From assembly GCF_003369915.1 (NCBI RefSeq), contig NC_046673.1:2340001-2404000 (forward strand): a stretch of 64,000 bases of DNA, written 5' to 3'. Below are positions 24,067 through 38,900 of the stretch, in pieces. How positions within the stretch are numbered: position 1 is the first letter of the stretch; each line of letters opens with the position of its first letter. The position numbers and the translations under genes were made by a program. Under the pieces are notes generated by a model that saw only the letters and a program-made list of their open reading frames with translations, ran no database searches and was not told the origin of the DNA. Source of the stretch: Drosophila miranda (taxonomy: Eukaryota; Arthropoda; Insecta; Diptera; Drosophilidae).

Positions 24067-27000
24067 TCACTTTCGATGGCCGGCAGTATTACGTAGCTCT
24101 ATGATGGTCGCCCCGGAGCCCCGTCGCAGATGCGGCTGTTGCTGCTGTGGATGCTGCAGATGCTGGTGATGTGTGTGGACATGTTGCTGGTGCTGGTGCT
24201 TGGAGTCCACCTCGCTGCTGCGACGCACGATGCTCGCCGTGTCCTTGTTGAGCTCGACGGACGGCGGGGACCGCGAATCCAGCGAGTACTTGGGCTGCAG
24301 CGGATACTTGTGGCCATTGGTGGAGGGGCTGCGCGGACCGTAGTCCTCATCGCCGTGGATTACCCGATAGAGATCTGGCGCCTGCTGGTGCAGGCCACGC
24401 AAGTACATCTGCTTCTTATCCTCCTGATATGGCAGGTCCGGGTCGTCCTCGTTGCCAGTGGCTATCTTGGTCAGATCCTTCTGACTGCGACTGATCAGAT
24501 TGACAATGGAAGGACTCTTGAGGCCGCTCTTCAACGAGTTGTCTTTCCCGGAGAACAAATGCGGATTGGACTTGTAGTTCTGGCTCTGGCCCAGCCCCTG
24601 TTCCTGCCCCTGCCTCAGTTGATAGCCATTGCTGTAGTTACTGTTGCCACCTCCGGCTCCTCCGCCGCTGTAGTTGTTCCTGGTCAGCTTTTCTATGTAG
24701 ATGGGACTAGGATCATTGCTACCGTTCATGCCGTGCACATTGAAGCTCTTGCTGCGGTTCAAGACCTTGGCATAGGTGCGCGCAGGCTTTGCCGGACCCT
24801 GCGGCATTGCCTGGACCTGGTTCACTCCACGTTGCTGGGGATGCGGCTGCTGATGATGCTGGTGCTGTTGCTGCAGTGAAGTCGGTGCCGGGGGGGCCGT
24901 GACATAGGTAGAAGTAGAACGACCGTGGGGCGGTAGGGGCTTCTCTAGGCTGTAGCGCTGTTCGTGCATTTTGCGGGGCAACGTCTGAGCCGATCGGTAG
25001 TCCTGCTGCTGCTGGTGGAGATTGGGCGTGGAACCGCTAAAGCGCTGTCCGTGCTTCTGGTAGCGTCCCAGGGTATGTGACGAGGTGACAGGCGGCGGAG
25101 CCCGCGACTCGTAGTAGTCGTCCTCCCGGTCTCGGTCCCGCTCTCGATCTGCTCGTTCCTCCACGCGCTGGTCGTAGCGCTGGCGCGGGCGTCGTTCATA
25201 GATGTTCTCCTTCCCGTAGAGGGTGCTGGAGTAGGGATCCTCGCCCAGGTAGTACCGTTGACGCGGACTGATCGTTTGCTCCAGGTGCTGCAGCTGGGGA
25301 TCTGCGGACTCGGCTCGCTTGAAGGTCTGTCGTCCCGACTGCGTTGATATGGCTAGCGTGGATTGCGTCTCGGGCTTCAGAGGCTCTCGCTCCCGTTCGC
25401 GATCTCTTTCCCTCTCCCTCTCCCGTTCACGTTCACGTTCTCTGTCTCTATCGCGCTCCCTTCGGTGCTGAATGTCGCTTGCCGAGTCCTCTGAATCGTT
25501 GCTGCTGTGACGGTGCCCGCCCCCGATGTGGCCATCGATTACATTGTACTGCTGATAGGTGGTTACCCCAGCACCCGGTCCACCAGGGGCGCCCCCGCCT
25601 CCGCCGTGACCTTGGCTGGGCGACTGCTCGCGGGATTTGCTGGAGGCGGATTTCATGCGGAACTTCCGCTCGGCGCTGGCCGAACGGATCTTGCTGACCA
25701 GCTTGCGCAGCGAGTTCCCTATGACTTGCCCCATCCGGCTGGGCTTGCTAAGGCCTCCTCCGCCTCCGGCGCTGCCACTGACCGCAGACAAATTTGAGGT
25801 GGAGGCAGATGTGGCCCCCGGACGGAGGGTACCCGTGCTCACGCCCGCGCCCCCTCCCAATGCTGGCGGGTAGTTGGACGTTGGGGCGAAGCGTGTGCGC
25901 TGCTGCTGCTTCCGGCTGAGGGTCATCGTGCTGGTGGGTACCTCCCGGGGCGGCCGCGTCATCAGGTAGTCAACCTGCGGTGACGAGGAGCGGCTGCGGC
26001 TGCGAGGTGGCGGCGAATAGTCTGGCGGTGGCTCCAGCGATGGCTGGGGTGCGGTCGCCTTGACGGGCACATGGACGTGGGCATGTATGTGCTCGCCCAG
26101 CTTCTTCTCGATGGCACGTCGACGCTGCGGTACTGTGGGCCGAGCCAGGCCTAGGTTGCTGCTGCTGCCGGAGAACTCCATGGAAGCCAGAGACGTTAGG
26201 GGCGGCGTTGGAGCAGCGGGCTCGTAGCTCTTCCCGCGACCGTTTACCGCAGTGGGGGCAATTCCATTGACCGGATTGCTGTTGTTGTGGCGATGTCCAT
26301 ACGCCACTCGCTTGTGCGACGGCTCCTCGGGTCGTGGCGGCACTGGCGCTGGTCCCGGGCCGGGTATGGCCTCCAAGTCGTCGAGGGCATCGTGAGAGCC
26401 GCGCATGGAGCGGGCCAGGAATTGCGATGAGAGGCTCTGGCGCTTCTGCTGCAGGATATCCTCCCGGCTCACATAGCTGTCCTTGGCCAGGCTGTCCGGT
26501 GCATGGGCAGTCGTTCCCAGTCCCGATCCCTGGCTGGAAGTGGGGCCGCTTATCTTCTTCTTGAGCCCGTTGCGCCGTATTGTCTCCTGGAGGTCCTCGC
26601 GGAAGGCCTGCGACGAGAAGTGATTTACCAGTGGTCCCGCCTCCTTGCGCTCCGACCAATTGGATATGCCCTGAAAGTACTTGGAGCGTCCTGCCCCACT
26701 CTGGTGCGCTGGCTTGCGCTCCAGTGTGGTGGCTGGGACCGCCATGGCGGGAGGCAAACGTTCCCGATCTCGTTCCCGCTCCCGCTCCCTCTCCCTTTCT
26801 GCACTGCGGGGCAGGGTCTGCGGGTGATGGGCGTGATGCTGGGGAGGATGATGTGGATGCTGGGTGGTCAGCTGCGACTGGGAATGGCCATGAGCATGCA
26901 CATGAGCCGCCGGCTGGCTCTGCGACTTGATGGTCACGTTGAAGTAGCTCTTCTTGGTGGGCTCCACTTCGGCTTCGGCCTCGTCGTCACGCGAGTCGTT

Positions 27001-29877
27001 GGAGGCAGTGGACTCGCTGCCAAAGTGCGACTCCAGCCACTTCATCGTCTCGCCCTTGCGGGTCTCCTCCTCGCGGTCAAAGTCGAGAGGCCGCTTGGTC
27101 AGAGCATCTTTGCGATCGGCCAGCAGGGCCACCTCTGGAAGGGAAGCGGAAGCACCACAGGGATTAGCTTGGCTTTGGGAGAGAGGAGCGGAGATTTATC
27201 TGGACCGGGGCCGGACTGTACTCACCCTTCTGCTGCTGCTGCTGGGAGCGCCGCAGCTTGCGCATGCGGTCCGAGAGGCTGTCCCAGTCACCAGGTCGCT
27301 CCAATTCGCCGGGACCGTCCTTGTCCATCTGGGTCGTCTCGGCCGCGTAGCGCATCTCGGTGGATAGCAACTTGCCGTTGGCTAGCACATCCACATGCTG
27401 CTCGTCGCGCTGGCGGAAGTATCGTTGATTTGCCGCCGTCGTTGTCACCTGCTCCTGCTCCAGTCCGAACCGCAGGCCCCGTTCATCCCTCTCGGGCAGC
27501 TCGTCGTCGAGTATGAGCTCGTGTTCGGTGGTCCGCTTGCTCTCGGTCACCAGCGTCCCGTCCTCCTGGGCCAGACACCGTTTTTGCGTGTCCTCCGAGT
27601 CGATGGTCTTGCGCGACTTGCTCCGATTGGCGACCACCTGCGGCCCCAGTGGCACCAGCTGACGTTGGCTCTCCGGCGAGCAGAGCACGGCTTCAAGATC
27701 CTCGGCTCCCTCGCGTACTGCCTTCACGTAGGTCTGCCATGGAATAAAGAAGCCAAAAAACTTTCGCTTAGTATGCCACATTCTAGTGCAGTAGCTCATC
27801 TGCTCATCCCCAGTCCCCAGTCCCCAGTACCCAGCCCCCAGTCCCGTCCCTCTAAACGTTGCATCACTTCTCCAGCGATGCAGTGACTGCACACACACAG
27901 CCCGTCCTAGCTCCCAGCTGGGTTTCAGCTAGCTTTCGTATTCAGAGCAAGACAGAGTCGGAGGAGCAGCGGAAAATCCATTTACTTCTTCAAGCTTCAA
28001 GCTTGGATGGGGCAACGTCATTGGGTTAGCGGTAAAAGTCAAGAATGCAAAGCCAGCTCGAATACGTGTGTATACAAGCGCAATGGCAACGATGACCGAA
28101 GCTTCAGATACCCCTGGATGGATCTACGTACAACTGCCCTTAATCGTAAGGATCAGCATTGGTACTCGTACGATAAGATCGTATGATCACACGTCAGATT
28201 TGGTAGGTCCGTTCACGGGGTCAAAGTCAACGCCAGCTCAATCGGATTGCTTTAAGGCTTCTTAAGAATACATGCGAGTAACCTATGTACTATGTACTAA
28301 TAACCATGATAATACCTTCTGAAATGCTATAAACAAAAGAAGAGACAGCAGTCGAAAAAGAAAACAAAGAGAAGGGTGAGGTGTGGTGCGGTGGGGTGGT
28401 ATGGGCAGACTAAAGAAGGAAAAACTTAGGCATAGACATCTCAAGGTCGGATGGGATCGCATCGCTGGAATAGATGACATGCAAAAGGCACGCCTGGGTG
28501 ACCAGCGCTGGCCATCTCCGAACCGCAGAAGAGATCGCTTTGTCCGATCCCCCCCCCTCCTCCTACCAACCTGTGGATCCACAACTGGTTGTAGTTTTTG
28601 TTGTCGTCGACCTTGTTTAACGGTAACGCGCGTAGAAAGTGTTTTGTTGCTGGTTTTGCTTTCAGTCTGAAACTTGATGGTCAGTCAGCCCCCACTCATC
28701 CCACCCCTCAGCCGTTGTCTATGCCCCTGCCCCTGCATATACAGCATCCGCTCCCCTCAGTGATGCGATTCGCCTCTGGGGCCTTGGTTGTTCGCTTTTC
28801 AACCCATTCAGCGTTCGATGGCAAACGAAATTTGCCATCCATATGCCATATGTCTATCTGTAAATGCACAGTGCACAATGCATAATCGCGCAGTGGTGCA
28901 GATTTTAGCAGTGATTCTTCACTGATTAAAGCCCAAGAAAATGAAGGTTCCAGTTAAAGAAAATTTTCATTAATCTTAAGCCTCAAAAAATTCGAGGCCA
29001 GAGCTCTTGATTGCCCTATATGTATGTGAAAGCGGTAGGATTTGGGTAATGTTTAATAAAAATTATATTTAAATTACTGAGTTTTCGGAAAAATGATATT
29101 AAACCTTGGAATCGTGACAAATTCTTTATTTTAAACCCAGCGAATGCGCAGAATATTTTGGGCGTCATCCAGCTCCTATTATTTTGAACTCTACTGTATG
29201 CGTACTATCGCAAATGTGCGCGACGGTGTCTGTTGGCTTACGGCGCTGATTGATCAACGAAGCAAAGCCAGAGAAGGGGAATCTGATCTATAGAGATGGT
29301 AAAGAGCTGTTGTCGTTGTCGTTGGTGTTGGCGCGCCAATCGATGATTAATATCAATCGATGACGTTGACGCTGACGCAGACTTCGAAGCGAAGACAGAC
29401 TTTGCCCCTCTAGTCTTTTTATAGCATTGTCAAGCGGTTTGTCATTGACCAAAAATACCGTAACCCAATGGGCTACGCACTAAATGTGGGCATATTCCTT
29501 CAAGGGAGAGCTTGCTGTTTTACATTAGGCTAAATCTGAAAATAGGGATATCCAAATGCTGAGTGATCAAATTCGAGGGCTTCTCAGGGAGTGCTTTTGG
29601 AAACCCTTCCAACTGCAGCTGTGAATATCACAATCGCATGGCGTATGTTGGTCACACTAGAGGGTAGAGGGTATGCCCTGTTCGAGTGTATCCCCTCTTC
29701 TTTCATGGCTGTGATTTATCTTCGACTTGACTTAACTTGGCCGAATCTCAAACTAAATTCCAACGAAAAGAGTTGGACCTGCTGGGCCATAGGGGCAGTG
29801 GTAATGGGCACGGGGTCCACTCAGCGGGGACTGTGACAGGGCTCCATAAGTAGATACATACATACTTCTCTTGCATG

Positions 29878-29913
<36 letters not shown>

Positions 29914-32900
29914 CACACATACCAATATTCAAATGGACTGCTGGCCATGTTGCCTGGCATGCCAAGTGGCCTGGCCGAAACCGAACCGTCGAAAAAACAA
30001 AGCCGAATGAAAGACACAAAATCGCAACAAACTAAAACAAAAAATACGAAATAAAAAGAGAAATGAGCAGAGTTTAAGAGGGGAGCCGAAGGGGTGGCTC
30101 GGTCGGAGTGCTGGAGCTGGCGCTGGAGCTGGAGCTGGGCTCACCGACCAAGACCAAGACCAGTTTGCCTTGGGAGTTGCTCAACCTCACGGAGCTCGCG
30201 ATCGATTATTATTATTGTAATTCAGTTAGTGTGCGGCCAACGCCAACGCGCCAGCCCGCTCCATATGATAATCATAGCCAAGTCGATGATGAGGTTCGGG
30301 GCTGGTGCTTGAGCTCGAGCTGGAGCTGGAGACAGAGCCAGAGTCAGAGTCAGAGGTAGAGCCAGAGTCAGAAGTACACCCAAAGCTGGGTGACGGGCGG
30401 TGGGCAGTGGCAGTGGGCAGCCAATAGTGGACGGACCAGATACCCTTGCAGATGGATTTTGTTGTTTGGATTATTGGAAAAATGATCGTCTATGCCAGAA
30501 CTATAAAACTTGTATGAATGAAAAGGAGCTCCGATTCTGGGGTATACCCGTACATCCTCCCCTCATTGAATCTGCTATCAAATTAGAGATCAGCTCCCCG
30601 ACAGGACATTCCTTGTTGTTAGAAATAACCAAAATTTGCCTTTTGGCGGGATATGTACATACATGTATATATTTTGCACGTACATATGTGTTTATTATGT
30701 TCTGTAGCATAGATCCCGAAAATTGTTTTACTGGGAAGAATAGTACTTCATTGGGTTTCAGAACCATATCTGAAGACCAGGCAGATGGGCCTTCAGATAT
30801 GGCTATACAATATTCATGTACATACATTTAATTTATAGGTTCGGAAATGCTTGCCTCCCTGCGCGGCAAGCAGCTGGGCATGTGTATACTTAGTTAAACG
30901 CCCCGTTGCGAGTCCAAGTTGAAGCTCGACTTGGGAACGAGTCTGGGAGTCCAGACTTGGGCTGCTCTAGAGGACTGAGTGGGGTCTGCTCTGGATCTGG
31001 TTATAGTTTCCGTTGCGTGAAGTTGTTGCCCCCTCGGCCCCTTTTCCTGTCCCAGTCCTAGTCCCAGTCCCTGACGCTGCCACAGCCGTTGCCCCAGCTG
31101 CTGATTGTCATTTGCTGATTAGAGTTGTTGGGGCTGGATCGGTTTGGTTTGGTTTAGCATGTGGGCACCTAGACTCACTCGAAACGGGTTTCGGTTTGGG
31201 CTACAGCTAGCCAAGTACCCTCACACACACACACACACACAGAAACAAACACAGATACAAAGAAGTACTGAAAAATACAAGAAATGAAAATTCAAATTCC
31301 AAACACTTTTTAGTGGGGTCTCTCTTGCCAGCAGACTTCTGTGAATGTTGTGGCATGGACGAATTTAATGCCCACTGCAATCGTCTCAGGTCTACTCCCC
31401 ACAGCCCCCCATTCTGCTTTGTGTTTATATCTCAATCTGTGTATATGTTGTTGTGTGGGTACTTGGATGTATATGTGTGGTTAGGTTCATGGACCTTCCT
31501 CAGACACGCCTAGAATCCAAGCAGGAGACTCCTCTCCAGCTATTGATTAAACCTGGCTCAGAACAGGTCTGCGCAGCTCAGCAGACCAGCTGCCCTAGCC
31601 CGAACGCAAAGAGTGTACTCTGCCTCTCCCTCTCTCTCTCTCTCTCTTCAGTTTTCTCCCTCTCTGTCTTTCACTGCCTCTTGTAACATTAACGACCACA
31701 ACAAGAGGAATCATCAATACACTGAAAATCAAAGACTGATATTTCGGGATGATCCCGTAAGGTAACCAGATTTAAACATATTCCATTTTCAAATAGTAGT
31801 ATATCACTTAGATATACATATGTATGTATGTTAAAAGGTATAACATTTATTAGTGACAATATTAACCGTGGATATTCATCAATATTTAGATATGGATCTG
31901 TATGTATGTACATACATATGTCCATATGTACAGGTGAATTATGTATCACCTTGAAGACACACATAAAAGATACGGGAACCACGATCTTTTTCAAATTTCA
32001 ACCTTTTTCTTTCCGTGCAGCTTCAATGGCAATACCTTTTTGGTTTGGTTAATTGCCAACTACCGGTTAGGTTGGCATTAGCTCCAGATCTGGTCAAGAG
32101 CTATAGAGTCTAAGAGTCTCTCTTATTGGGGGTACGGTTAGAGTAGGCGTGGTGGAGATGGGGTTACCGTATATCTCACATTTAAGAATTATGCCAATTG
32201 TGGTTGGGCTTGTTTGCTGCTCCTTTTTCGACGTCTATATGCTGCTATGCTGCGCCTTCTTTCAGTGATCTTCCTTTTTCTGCTCCTCCTTCCGCTTTTT
32301 TGGTCACTTCGCACTTAATTGGCGCTGCTCTAATCTGTTGAACCATCTGCCATAGGTGGACCCACGCATTAACAGTTAAATTAAGACACAAACACACACA
32401 CACCTCCCACCAGAGAGAGTCCGCGAGTAGGAGAATTGTGAAGCGAGAGAGCACGAGAGAGGAAGAGAGAGTAACTAACGAAATCACAGAGCAGCGCCGT
32501 TGTAAACAAAAAAAATACACACACCTACAACAACACAGCCAGATGTTAGGTCCAATGGGGAATACGTCTATCCAACGCTCGAGCTTTTGGTAGCGAAAGC
32601 AAAGACAGAAACTGTAAACCAAATGCAAAGACAGAGAGATACACGACGGCACTGCAAAGCCGAATCGAACGCGCTAAATGCAAAACGAGTTGTCTTGGCG
32701 CTCGCTCGGCGGCGACTGATCTGACAGCAGCAGCGGCAGCGAACGGCCCGCAGCTTGAGTTGCTTTTGAGATGCAGCCAGCAGCCAGCAGGCAGCAGCAA
32801 CAACACCAATAACTTTCGAATGAGCTTAAAAGCAGCCACAACAACAACAACAACAGCAACAGCAACACCAGAGGCAGAAGCAGAAGCAGAGATATCAGCG

Positions 32901-35900
32901 CAGGTAGTGGCAGCGACCGAACAAATAAGAAGAAGCAGCAAGAAAAGGAAGTCTAGCTTCGGGAGTCGGAGTTTTCATACCCTCGTAAAGAGAGCGTTTC
33001 TATCAGAGAGCAGCAACGAGTGATCGGTTTTGGGGAACACCTGATCACATACTCGCAAATTGTATGAGGTATGATCGATGCGTTTCGTGATAGAAACTGA
33101 AGATTTTGGCGGCGTGATAGAGCACACTCGATGCAGTTATCTGGCTCTTGTGCCAGCTGTATTATACAATCTAGAAGCCGCTTTCGATACGATTTGGCGT
33201 AGTATTTACGTGGTGTACCGAATCGGTTGTTAATACTGATCATAAATATATGTACATATGTATGTATAATCGATGCGTTGCATACATCTGGTCTAAGTCA
33301 TAACCTCCAAGGGTATACAAAAAACTCAAAGCAACTGGCCAATGGCGCTGCCGTTGCTGGCGTCGCTGCTGTCCGTCTACATTGTGGCTTTTCACGCCGA
33401 ATTGATTTTCAGTTATTTACGCCAATATTCGGTTTTGCTTGTCCGCACTCTCCTGTCTCCGATTACACACTAACAGACACACTTCCATTGATGTCTGTGT
33501 GTGTGCATGGACCTGACAGGCGGCTAAACCGCTCCTGTCTTCTTTCTGCATCTCTGCGAACCGGTATCTAGTGCTGTCCGCTCATATTCTTTAGCAAACG
33601 TAAGTTTTGAGACTATATGTATGTATGTACCTCGCTGTCACAGGATTGGGACTCACCTGATCCGTAAAGTCACCCAGGTGCCGAATATCCTCCGTCTCGT
33701 GGTAGTCCTTGATCTCCTCGTGTGAGATTACCCGCTTGTCGTCCACCTGCCGCACCAGCCCATCCACGGGACGTGGGACCATGCGCTTTACCAGCTTACC
33801 ACCGGACCCACTGTCCGGCCCGAAGGCCTCCTGCAGCTGGGTCAGCTGCGACTCGTTCACAGCGCTAGCCTGCAGGGCTGCCACATCGATCAGCTGGGCG
33901 TTCCCATCCAGATCATCGGGAAGGTCCAAATCGCGTTTCTGCGAGCAAGAACCATCATCGGAAACCACCAATACAGAAACCGGATTGATGGGTGACAAGA
34001 GTTGACTCACCTCAGTTGTTTCCGTCTCCTGTTTGTCAGTGTCCTCGGTGGTGTTCGTTGACACAATGGGGCCAGAGTCCTCGATGACTTTGCCATCCTG
34101 CAGCTTCACCTGCCGTTTCACTCTCGTCTCGATCTGTCTGGTCGTGGTTAGCTCTGTCTTCCGCTTCGTTATCCACTCCTCTGCAATGAACGGAAGTTTG
34201 ATTAGAGCTTTACGAATTTTGAGCCGCTCCCAAAAGAAGACTACAGAAAGCTCCACTTGAGCTCGGCTCTACTGTAGGCAAAGCTTTTGCAGCCGATGCT
34301 CAGACCAAGCTCAAAGGAAGCTTTTCCTTGGAGCTTTTCTCCAATTTAATTAAACCGCACAAAGGACTTTGGTTGGTCAATTCCAGTTCTTTTTTAGGCT
34401 GGGGTTGCAACATACCAGCCACGACTCCAAGATGCCTCATTTGCATGTGGATAAAGCCCATTTTGGACTTGCCACTTCTAACAAAAGAAACGGGCGCAGG
34501 GGAGGGGCAGGGCTCTGAGACTGAATCGCTTCAGCGATCTGTTGCCGCGTTTGAGTTGCTCGCCCAATTACGTAACCAAGTCCAAGTTGGTCTATCTGGT
34601 CCCAGCCACAGCCGCAGTCTCAGTCTCAGTCTCAGTCTCAGAGTCCGACTCCGATCTCTGCCTAACTGTACTCGGTGTGTGCCTGTGTTGGGCAACCTGC
34701 ACTCAGAGGTGGGCCAAGAGCTGGCAGCCTAAGCTCTCTTCGAGCACGGACATCCGACAACTGCCAAAGCACAGATTTCTGCTCTTTTTTTTTTGTTGCA
34801 TCTGAATGAAAACGGAGCAGAGGTTTTCTTCGCTTTTTTGCATCGACAGCGTCTGGGGCTCTCTGTCCCCAGCTCCGTCTCTGACTGCATTGAAATCGCT
34901 GGACCATTAAAGGTCGCTTATATAATCTATCTGCATTCGCAGCAGCAGCAGCAGCAGCAGCAGAAACCGAAACGAGACGTCTCGTTGTCTGGCGTCTAAG
35001 GGGGGAGTCCGGCGTCAGTCTCGCGACTCGCTTCAAATTCGAGCCCGCAATCGCCCATCCGCTGGGCAGTCGATCGAACTAGGCGCAGTCAAGACTGCCT
35101 ACAGAGGGAGGCCCGAGCTGAACTACAGGAAAGCTGGGCAATTTCCTAAATAAAGCACCATAGAAAATGACCCATGAAGGGTTTTCCTTAATATTAATTT
35201 CTAGGTTATTTTAAGTATAATATTAAATTCTATGGCAAGAGAACCTCTTAAGCATTTATCCAGGAAACCCGTGTGAAACATCTGGGAAGAGATGTGTTTT
35301 AAATGTTAAAAACTATTCTGTAAATGCACGTTTAGTGCAGATTATGATCAAGCTTACTCTTATTACAAATATCATCTGTTCAACTGTTCTTTCCGAAAAA
35401 GATTCTTGTATTCAGATTTATTGATGGAACGACCTAGTTCATGGGTTGCTTTAGATCCGACTATATCCGGATTATATGTCATTACAGCAATAGTTCTCAT
35501 TACCTACTGGATAGTTTGGGAGATTGGGGTTTCAAATCTGTACGTATTTTTTCTACAATTGCAAGCAATCTATGTATCTATCGTTGGACCTAAGCCTCGT
35601 CATGTCATAGTTTTTACTGTGGCAAGGCCCCTGCCTCGTCCCTTAGCCCCGGCAGTCTATTGTTCGTATATTTGCCTGACCAGACTGTTTATCTTTATCA
35701 TTTGTACATATACATATATCCGCATTGTTGCAACTGCTGCTTCTCTGCCATCCCCTTCGCCATCCCCCTGAGCAGTCGGGCAGGCACTTCATAAATAGCA
35801 ACAACTTTGCCAGCAACAAATACAGCAATCACAATTAAGCAAACAAAGGGAAGGGAAGGAGGAGCAAGAGGAGCAGGAGGTGGTTGTGGTGCAGCAGGTT

Positions 35901-38900
35901 AAGGCATAGGCAGTGGTGGCGGCGGTGGCGGAGACGGTTGAGGTTTATCGGCTGCAATAGCATTCTCAGTTTCGTTTTCATTGTTCGATCCAAGCCGATT
36001 CGATTCGATCGATTGCGCTTGGGCTGACGCTAATGTTAATTTATGTTGCATGGCCACGCCCACTTAACAAGCCTCGATTTCTGCCATCGATTTGGCCATA
36101 GCCAAAGATTGCATTACATATTGGGCTCCCCGCTGATCCGCTGATCTGCTGATCTGCTGCACACATTTGGACTAATTGTGGTATCGATTATGGCCAGGCC
36201 AACGGTTTCTGTCAACCGATTTCCTCCCAATCTCGATTTTCATCTGTTCCACTCCTTCTCCTTTGCAGCGCAGCACTTGTTAGGAGGAACTCGATTCAAC
36301 AGCAGTCGGGGGGAGGACAAAGACGACTAAAAGGAGGACGAGGAGGAGGAGGAGGAGGAGGAGGTGTTTTGAGTGGTGCACCAATTATTGTAATTTTTCC
36401 ATTATTTTTTCAACCATCAACCGTTTGCATATGGCCAAATGTCGTCGGGCGCTTGTCAGGCTACCTTGCAGTTGATTTTTAATGATTTGCTAACGTGGGA
36501 AATCTGCGAAGCTGTGCCTTTTCGCCGGATCACTTTTCTGGGCTCGGTTGCCAGTCTTATGTAGTCTTGTCAAGACGTTGAGTGGGGTTTTCCTCCGCCC
36601 GCTTTTCCATGCATTTGCATTTTGCTGTTGACTGCTTGTTATTTCTAATTTTTACACGTTTTTCACTCTTTCTGCTCGGCTCATACATTTTTCAGATTGC
36701 TGCCAGTAATCGACTGATTGTTGCTGTTGCAGTTGCTGTTGGAGGCACTGCTTCTGCTGGCAGTAGCGCCTTTGTGTTATGTTAATCACATAATTAAATC
36801 AAGACTTTCTATAATTTCCGCAAGTGGCGCCCCGGAGCGCTGCAACTGGGAAAGTAGGGAGCGAAAGGAATTTGGGATTAGCTGCATTATGAATATGGGA
36901 ATGGATCTCATCGCATCGCATCGCATCGCATCCATAAGGGATTTCTCTTTCATGAATCCACGTTCATTTTCATAGGTGTCCCCCCATAGGTGTCTGATTT
37001 TCTGGGGACTCCCCGTCGCATTTTTAATGTGCGAAAGGTTGATCAGAGATCAATCTGAATGAGTTTCTTCCCTGCTGATTCAGTCACTCGCGCGGTCTGC
37101 ATTCGAAGTGAGCTTCGTACAATCGATAGCCGAGTGAGTAATCGATGGACAATGCAAGGAGATCTACGACTATTCAGATCTCGTCTCAGTCTGTCCCTCT
37201 CTCCAGCTGTGATCTCACGCTCGGGCCTCTTCTTGATTGCTGGTCAGTTAATGCTTGGAATGGTTTCGACAGCCCGATGATGTCACTTGATTGGCTCACC
37301 CACGATCGTTCCCATTGATCTGATTGAATGGGCTTATGCAAGGTTGATTGAACTGGGCTTCAGATCACCGCGATCAGAACGATCCCCAGATCATATCATG
37401 ATCATGGCCTTTTAGCAGGAATAAGTCTGGCCAGTCTTCGCACCACTAATGATCTGGTTGATCTAATATTCCCTATAGAACGCATCCGGTGTGTATCCAG
37501 CTGTAGGAACCGACAGGATATTAGGGATGTCCCCTATGATAAACTCAACTCATTTACCTATTACAGCAACAGCTCCAGATTATTCCCCTTAACCCCGTAT
37601 GTTATGTGCCCCCTACTTACCTTCTTTGGTTATAGCTTCTGTATCGCAATTGGTTGCCGCTGCCTCGTTGCTCTCTTCGTCATCTTTGGGTTCGAATTCG
37701 ACCTGCGAAGTATCAATGTCGTAGAAATTAACGCGGGTCACGTGACGCACGTAGTCAGTGGTGGTGGTTGTAGCTGTGGTTGGAGTTGGATTGGTGGTTG
37801 GATTGGTGGTGGTGGTGGTGCTGTTAGTGTATCTGGCGGCGGGCAGTAATGATAGCGGTGGCCCTGGCAAGGCCTGGGCCTGGACACGAAGGACAAGCGC
37901 GATAGGCGACGGATGCGAGGCCAAAAAGTCTCCCTGGCGTCCGCATCCGTATCCGTATCCATGGGAACGTGGTGGCTTGGGCACGGCATTTGTGGGCTGC
38001 AGCTGCGGCTGCCGTTCCGTCTGCAGACGAACCGGCACCCATCTTCCCTGGGCAAGGGCGGGCAGTGCTGCTGGCTGATGGCTATGACTATGACTAGGTC
38101 GGAGGAGACGGGCCGGCTGCTGGTGCTGTTCCCGGTTCTGGTGCTCGCGCTGGCGCTGGAGGTAGCTGGCCGGGATGGCCGTGTCCCCCGTGGAGGCCGA
38201 CGAGGAATCATTGCTGCTGCGGTCGGGTGAATCCGGGGGGAAAGGAGGATCGTGCTTGGGCGGTGCCTGTGCCTGTGCTTGGACGTGGGCGTGACTGCTG
38301 CTGCTGCTGCGGCTGCAAGTGCATGGCGACAGTAGGAGGATCACCACCATTCGATCATCTGGCGGTGGCTGTGGCTGTGCGCTTTCTGCTGACTACATCT
38401 GCATCTGCTTCTCCTTCTGCTCCTGCTCCTGCTCCTAATCGTGCTGCTGCCTCTGTCCCTGCCCGTGTGCTGCGCCAGCTCTGGTCCCAGCTGAGACTTC
38501 AGCTCGAGTTGCTGCCCTTGCCACAGCCAGTGGCCACCCGATTAGTATTGCTTGTGCACTTGCTCTCCAGCGGATCCGGTTCTCATTGGCCACCCAAAAC
38601 ATCTCAGAGCGCGGCTCCCGGCTGCAGCTCCAGCCTTCACAGGTGACCAAAACTTTCCGACTATAAGCCAAATCGAAGCGAAATGAGAACAAAATTTAGC
38701 CATAAATTATGGACATACCATACATATGTATATATGTATAGCTAGAGAGATAGAGAGAACGAGAGAGAGAGAGAGAGAGAGAGGCTGTTAGAAAGGGCTA
38801 CAGATAGTTCTGCCGCTTCAGTCATTCCCGGTGGGCGTTAAACCCCACAAGCGTAAACCCCCGAACGGGCCATGTGCAGCTGAGCGAGTGCCACGAGCTC

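Noticed and set aside
24130..27886. Long plus-strand open frames opposite the large minus-strand gene
   Set aside because: Antisense shadows with W/C/R-rich or L-rich composition; sense exons join with good splice sites.
32970..33320. Stretch beginning 'cataccctcgtaaagag' and ending 'aagggtatac', with a 96-codon minus open frame
   Set aside because: The ends hint at an old repeat, but no internal family signature or codon structure supports a call.
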